Source of the DNA: Chara braunii
Taxonomy: Eukaryota; Streptophyta; Charophyceae; Charales; Characeae
Reading direction: 5' to 3'
DNA: 48,013 nt
NCBI GenBank assembly: GCA_003427395.1
Contig: BFEA01000007.1
Coordinates: forward strand, 7,145,171 to 7,193,183
The notes below the pieces were generated by a model, which had not been told where the DNA came from, ran no database searches, and saw only the letters and a list, made by a program, of their open reading frames with translations. A program made the position numbers and the translations under genes. This document shows, piece by piece, positions 43,949-48,013 of this stretch (the stretch's first letter is position 1; every line of letters begins with the position of its first letter).

Positions 43949-45253
43949 CCTGTCGAGCGCATCGGCCCCCGCGCGAGCGAGGGCCCTCCCAACCTCGTCA
44001 CGCAGGAGAAACTTAGTCTTTAACATTTTTAGAGACAACTCGATGACAACACGGTAACCCGCGTCGACCCTTCGCCGCTCCGGCCAAGTGCGCCAGTTGT
44101 ACATCCCGCGGACCCCTACGACAGGATAGGTTCTCGCGGGGCACAACTTACCTTCCCTAAGGGGCTGTCACCACCCTTAGGGGCGTATCCCCGCCGAGCT
44201 ACCGACCCACATGCGAAAGCTTTTATAATGCAATCGCAGAGCTAGGCCAGTCGAGGGCGTTTGCTCGTTCGCTGTAGCATAGGTACGCATGGTTAAACAC
44301 CAAAGTGGACCCGAATGTCGTCCGTCCCTGGGGCGCTGATCTCCCAGGAATCGGACCGACGTCGGTCGACTAGGACGTGATATTCCAAGCGTAAGAAAAC
44401 CTCAATCAATCCTAGCCCCTTCTTTCATGGACAATCAAAATGTTACAAAAGACTCATGTCAATGTAAGTTGAATTACCTTCCAAAATCATCATGCATACC
44501 ACTCGCTTCAATCTAATCGATAAAGGTTGACTTGACTTTCATCGAACAACGAGACAACATGAGTTGACTCGTCTTCGAACCTCACTTATCAACAACCGGA
44601 TAAAAAAACGGCATGACTTACATGCGTAGCGACGCTTCAATGGTGTCTGACCAAAATATCTTCACGTTGCCTGCCAAATGGCTGACCTGTCACGACTTTT
44701 CCGACTCGATGAGATGCGTTGCCAAGTTCTTTCATCCTGCCCCATACTGACTGCTAGCGAGGAATATGAGCGCCCCGACTCTCAAGCAGAGTTAGAGTGA
44801 CATTGTTTTAATAATGACTTCACTACTTCTCTAACTTTGGTGTGAATGACATCTGCAAATAACTCGGCTACCACCTATACAAATCAGCGACCAGCTCGAA
44901 CAATCAGACGCTCGATGCCCCATTAAGGTCAGGTATCCACCTTCAAACTTTGTCGGCCGCTCTGTCCTCCTGGACAATAATTACTCTTTTTGTTCCTAAG
45001 TACCAGCTTTCGACATGAAGTTATTTACAGCAATACTCTATTCACATCTTCCTATCAACTAGTCTGATCACCTCAGGTTTGCACTTCTTATGGTGCAACC
45101 CTATCCGCGAAGATAGTGCCTAGTCGCACTCCGTCCATAGCTAGGGAAAACACGAACTTGGCTTCTTATGGCGTCAGTTCTCCATTCGTCTGTGGCTTCT
45201 AAGATGACCACAAAGGGTAAACTATGACGGTCTTCCTTAGCGTAAGCCGACAA

Positions 45254-45522
45254 AACAGCCATTTCGTCAAAACGGACATATTATATTTTTTGAACGAAAT
45301 CAAAACTGACATTTTTTGCGAAAATCCGGTCAGAATTTTTTGCTCCTAGGGGTCCGGCGTTCCCAAAACGCCGGACCCCCCTGGTCAACCATAGACCAGG
45401 GGTTTCGTTTTGGGAACGCCGGACCCCCATAAGCAAAAAATTCCGACCGGATTTTGGCAAAAAAAGTCAGTTTTGATTTCGTTCAAAAAATATAATATGT
45501 CCGTTTTGAGGAAATGGCTGTT
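45254..45522. mobile_element. 269-bp foldback MITE inserted in the E3 LTR
   Basis: The left arm AACAGCCATTTCGTCAAAAC and its continuation are repeated inverted at the right end, with about one mismatch in the outer 57 bp; pairing continues almost to the centre. Two further perfect hairpins sit in the middle: GGGGTCCGGCGTT/AACGCCGGACCCC at 45349-45379 and CCCCTGGTC/GACCAGGGG at 45378-45402. The other LTR is uninterrupted at the matching place (about 31893-31896). No transposase. I could not fix a target duplication. Confidence 0.9.
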
Positions 45523-46247
45523 ACGATGACTTAACGTCTTCCGTGAATAGCGCATGTCCATCCCCTAGGAGGTGGTCTGGGATACCCCTCGTCCTCGCCC
45601 GAGTGAACCGCGGATCTTAGAAGTCGGGTCGGCTCCGCCACAACAGCATGGTATCCCCCCGCAGTGCCGTCCACTCCGAGTTGATCACAGGGCCGGCCCC
45701 TAAGGCAACAAACCCCCGCCTCAGATGCCTCCTAGGGAAAGGAAACGCCTCTACCACAGCAGACGATCAACCCCTTGCTGCCTGACATCAAGGTGAACCT
45801 AGACGAAGAAGAAGATCACAGAGAAGAAAAGCATTCAAACAGACGGGCATAGACAAAGGTGGTCATTCGGGAAAGAATGGGTAACATCTGGAACAATTCC
45901 ATGACCGATTAAGTTTCTTTTTTTTTGTGTGTGTGATCGTTCTTTTTATTGTCGTCAACTGATTTTCTCTCTTGTGACAAACATGCAAACAAGAGATAGA
46001 AGACAAACACCTTGTCCCCATTTTCATTGACATGGCCAATCTCGTTTTCAAGCTTTCTTCTACCTACCTGCACATCAGATCAAACAACAAGTTCAAAGGA
46101 AAACAATGCAATTCACACTCACGTCAGACTTTCATTCACACACGCAAACACACATCTTCTCTACCTATCCAGTGAACATTCAAAGAATAGGGCCAAGCAA
46201 GTGTGGGTTCACACAGGTGTGAAGGGGTCTGAGTCAAACAACTGACC

Positions 46248-46424
46248 GTGAGTGAAGTTGAAGAGACGGCCCACTCAAGAAGACCGTGTAAAATCACACT
46301 CCAGAGAAGACAATCGTCACAACAAGTNGTCAAACAACTGACCGTGAGTGAAGTTGAAGAGACGGCCCACTCAAGAAGACCGTGTAAAATCACACTCCAG
46401 AGAAGACAATCGTCACAACAAGTC
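46248..46424. other. Assembly gap with duplicated flanks in the E3 5' LTR
   Basis: The N at 46327 is flanked by two copies of the stretch running from GTCAAACAACTGACCGTGAG to CGTCACAACAAGT. The other LTR has one copy (about 32505-32598). This is probably an unresolved contig overlap. Confidence 0.85.
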
Positions 46425-48013
46425 GCCCGCAGAACGATCTATACTACTTCCTAGTACGGTCGCTTTCCGCGACACCCTCTCAACACACAACCACCTCCCA
46501 GTAATCTGACGGCGTCTCAGCGTCTCCGCCACCAACCGCACCACCACGCCGTTGCCGACAATACCAGGACATGCTACCACAAAATGCCCCTCACAGTCTA
46601 AGCGCTTCCATGTCACCACCTAGAACGTGCTGCTGCCGCAGCAAAAGCTCAGTAGCACGTCCACATTGCTGCCAGAAAAAACACCGTCGACGCCGGAAGA
46701 TTTCGAAAACACCTCCGCGTCACCACCAAAATCTCAGCCATGCCGCTGCAAAAAATTGGCAGCGCTTCCACGTCACTACCTAGAACGCACTGCCGCTGCC
46801 GCAAAAAAAAACCGGCAGCGCTTCCGCATCACCGTAAAAACACGTCGTCGTTGCCATGCCAAACAGGCAGAGTTTCCCCTGCACCGCTTGCCGAAGACTC
46901 TCCGCCGCCGTGCAAGACGGGCAGAGTTTCCCCTGCGCCGCTTGCTAAAGACCCTGCCGCTGCCGTGCAAAACGGGCAGAGTTTCCCCTGCGCCCCACCA
47001 GCTGCAGCGGCAGCTATGGCTGCCCTCACTCTCATGCTCCCTGCAGACCTCCAGCGCTTCCCTCTCTCTTCACCTTGCTGAGATGGCAGCTATGGTTGTG
47101 TTCCACATCTATGGCCACCTCCAGCAGTTCTCTTCCTCCCTCGCCTGCAGACCTCCTCTTCAACCAGCAAAATTTCCCCCTCCTCTCACTGGCAGCTCCT
47201 CCCAGCAGCAGCAAGCCAGCATTCACTGAAGTGAATTGCTAGCAGCACCAGCCACAAATGATTGCTGGCTGGCTGCTTGCTGGCTGCTTTTATAGTTGTG
47301 GGAGGTAGTGGTAGCCGCCTGAGCTCTCAGCCAAAAATTCAAGCTCAGGCTGGGCCCTTGATCTCTTGGTGAGATCAAGGGCTCATACCAGCCCCACACA
47401 GCAGAAATGGCCAGGTCCACTCATAAAGAAAAGGACCTGGCCCTTTTCCTGCTGTAAAACCAGCAAGGGGGGGCTGTATCTAGCCACAACCCTTGTTGGT
47501 CTGCTACTGCTGAGGTTCAATCTCAGCAGTGCACCTTCTCCTAGACCTGGCCAAGTTCAGAGCCAAGCTCTTGGCCGGTTTGCTGCACAAGGTGCAGCGA
47601 ACCACTTGGGAACATGGCCCGGACAGAGGCCAGGTTCAAGCAAAAATTAAGGAAGGTGCCCTCTTTCTCTCTCAACCCTGGCCATATTCAGTGCAAGCCC
47701 CCTTGCTAGTTTGCTGCACCAAGTGCAGCAAACCGTTTGGGAACCTGGCCCCGACAGTGGCCAGGTACATTATTTCTTTTATCTTTGTTGCTGCTCTAGC
47801 AGCCTCGTTTTGCCTCAGTCCCGTCCCCCTCTTCTTTTCTCTTCTTCTTTTCTCTTCTTCTTTTCTTTTGTACCCCCTCGTTTCTCTGTACAGGGGCAGC
47901 TTGCTGTCCGAAACGAACAGCCACCCCTCCCCAAGTCATTTCACAGAGTAGACCTAGAGTCAAGCTCAAAAGGGTCCTCTCACCCCTGCTGCAGCAGGCA
48001 CCCGAACCTGGGC

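Larger units (their letters stand above)
30573..48013 (-). mobile_element. E3: nearly complete Ty3/gypsy-type retrotransposon
   Basis: Read right to left: 5' LTR (from 48013 or beyond to 43951), tRNA-Asp PBS, gag, protease, RT, RNase H, integrase, 3' region and 3' LTR ending at 30573. Pol order PR-RT-RH-IN is that of Metaviridae. The integrase lacks a recognisable chromodomain. The accessory ORFs of E1 and E2 are absent: only about 185 bp separate PBS and gag. The right end is outside the window, and four N positions fall in RT. Confidence 0.85.
43951..48013 (-). mobile_element. E3 5' LTR (continues past the window end)
   Basis: Matches 30573-34162 throughout, with TATAAAAG at 44227-44220, leader hairpins at 44114-44183 and a donor with GT at 44151-44150. 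It carries the MITE at 45254-45522 and the minisatellite at about 46530-47015. The window stops at the same LTR base as the N at 34163. Confidence 0.85.

Noticed and set aside
46627-47229. 200-residue Ala/Pro/Arg-rich ORF in the E3 LTR
   Set aside because: It lies across the 53-bp minisatellite, and the matching frame in the other LTR is shorter and altered; there is no codon-level conservation.

Overview
The window looks like a transposon-dominated stretch of a eukaryotic, plant-like nuclear genome; a charophyte-type streptophyte alga is my best guess, from the general character of the Gag-Pol proteins and not from any database match. I see no intact host gene. There are three degraded Ty3/gypsy-type LTR retrotransposons (called E1, E2 and E3 here), long stretches of dispersed and tandem repeats, one foldback MITE, and assembly gaps marked by N.

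Layout. 1-600: GA microsatellite with a 33-bp minisatellite. 609-5805 (+): E1, with two tandem accessory ORFs, gag, protease, RT and RNase H, cut off before integrase. 5826-7560: a hairpin-rich dispersed repeat, with an inverted diverged relative at 14780-16690. 7561-13640: no convincing gene. 13740-14233 (+): a remnant of the same accessory ORF family. 16720-19990: polypyrimidine tract, about 2.9 kb of satellite with a 91-93 bp period, and a 35-bp triplet repeat. About 21340-29140 (+): E2, with the 3' part of its 5' LTR, a tRNA-Asp primer binding site, a basic ORF, two tandem accessory ORFs, gag, protease and half of RT. 29500-29905: a 100-bp tandem repeat. 30573-48013 (-): E3, read right to left, with a 5' LTR (43951 to beyond the window end), PBS, gag, protease, RT, RNase H, integrase, and a 3' LTR whose outer end is at 30573. 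At least 3.6 kb of LTR is shared between the two E3 ends; one copy carries a 269-bp MITE.

How the parts fit. In all three elements the protease frame runs into the heptamer T TTT TTA, and RT continues in the -1 frame from it: a canonical programmed frameshift signal, placed between PR and RT. E1 and E2 also carry, between leader and gag, two tandem diverged copies of an unrecognised protein family of about 260 residues; in E2 each copy follows a good 3' splice-site sequence, and the LTR leader holds a perfect splice donor. That donor follows a hairpin whose loop is conserved while its stem has changed on both sides, between E2 and E3. I read this as a retrotransposon lineage with spliced accessory genes, a structured leader and a frameshift-controlled RT. 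All copies here are inactivated, and every stop I could align to a sense codon is explained by a single C-to-T or G-to-A transition.
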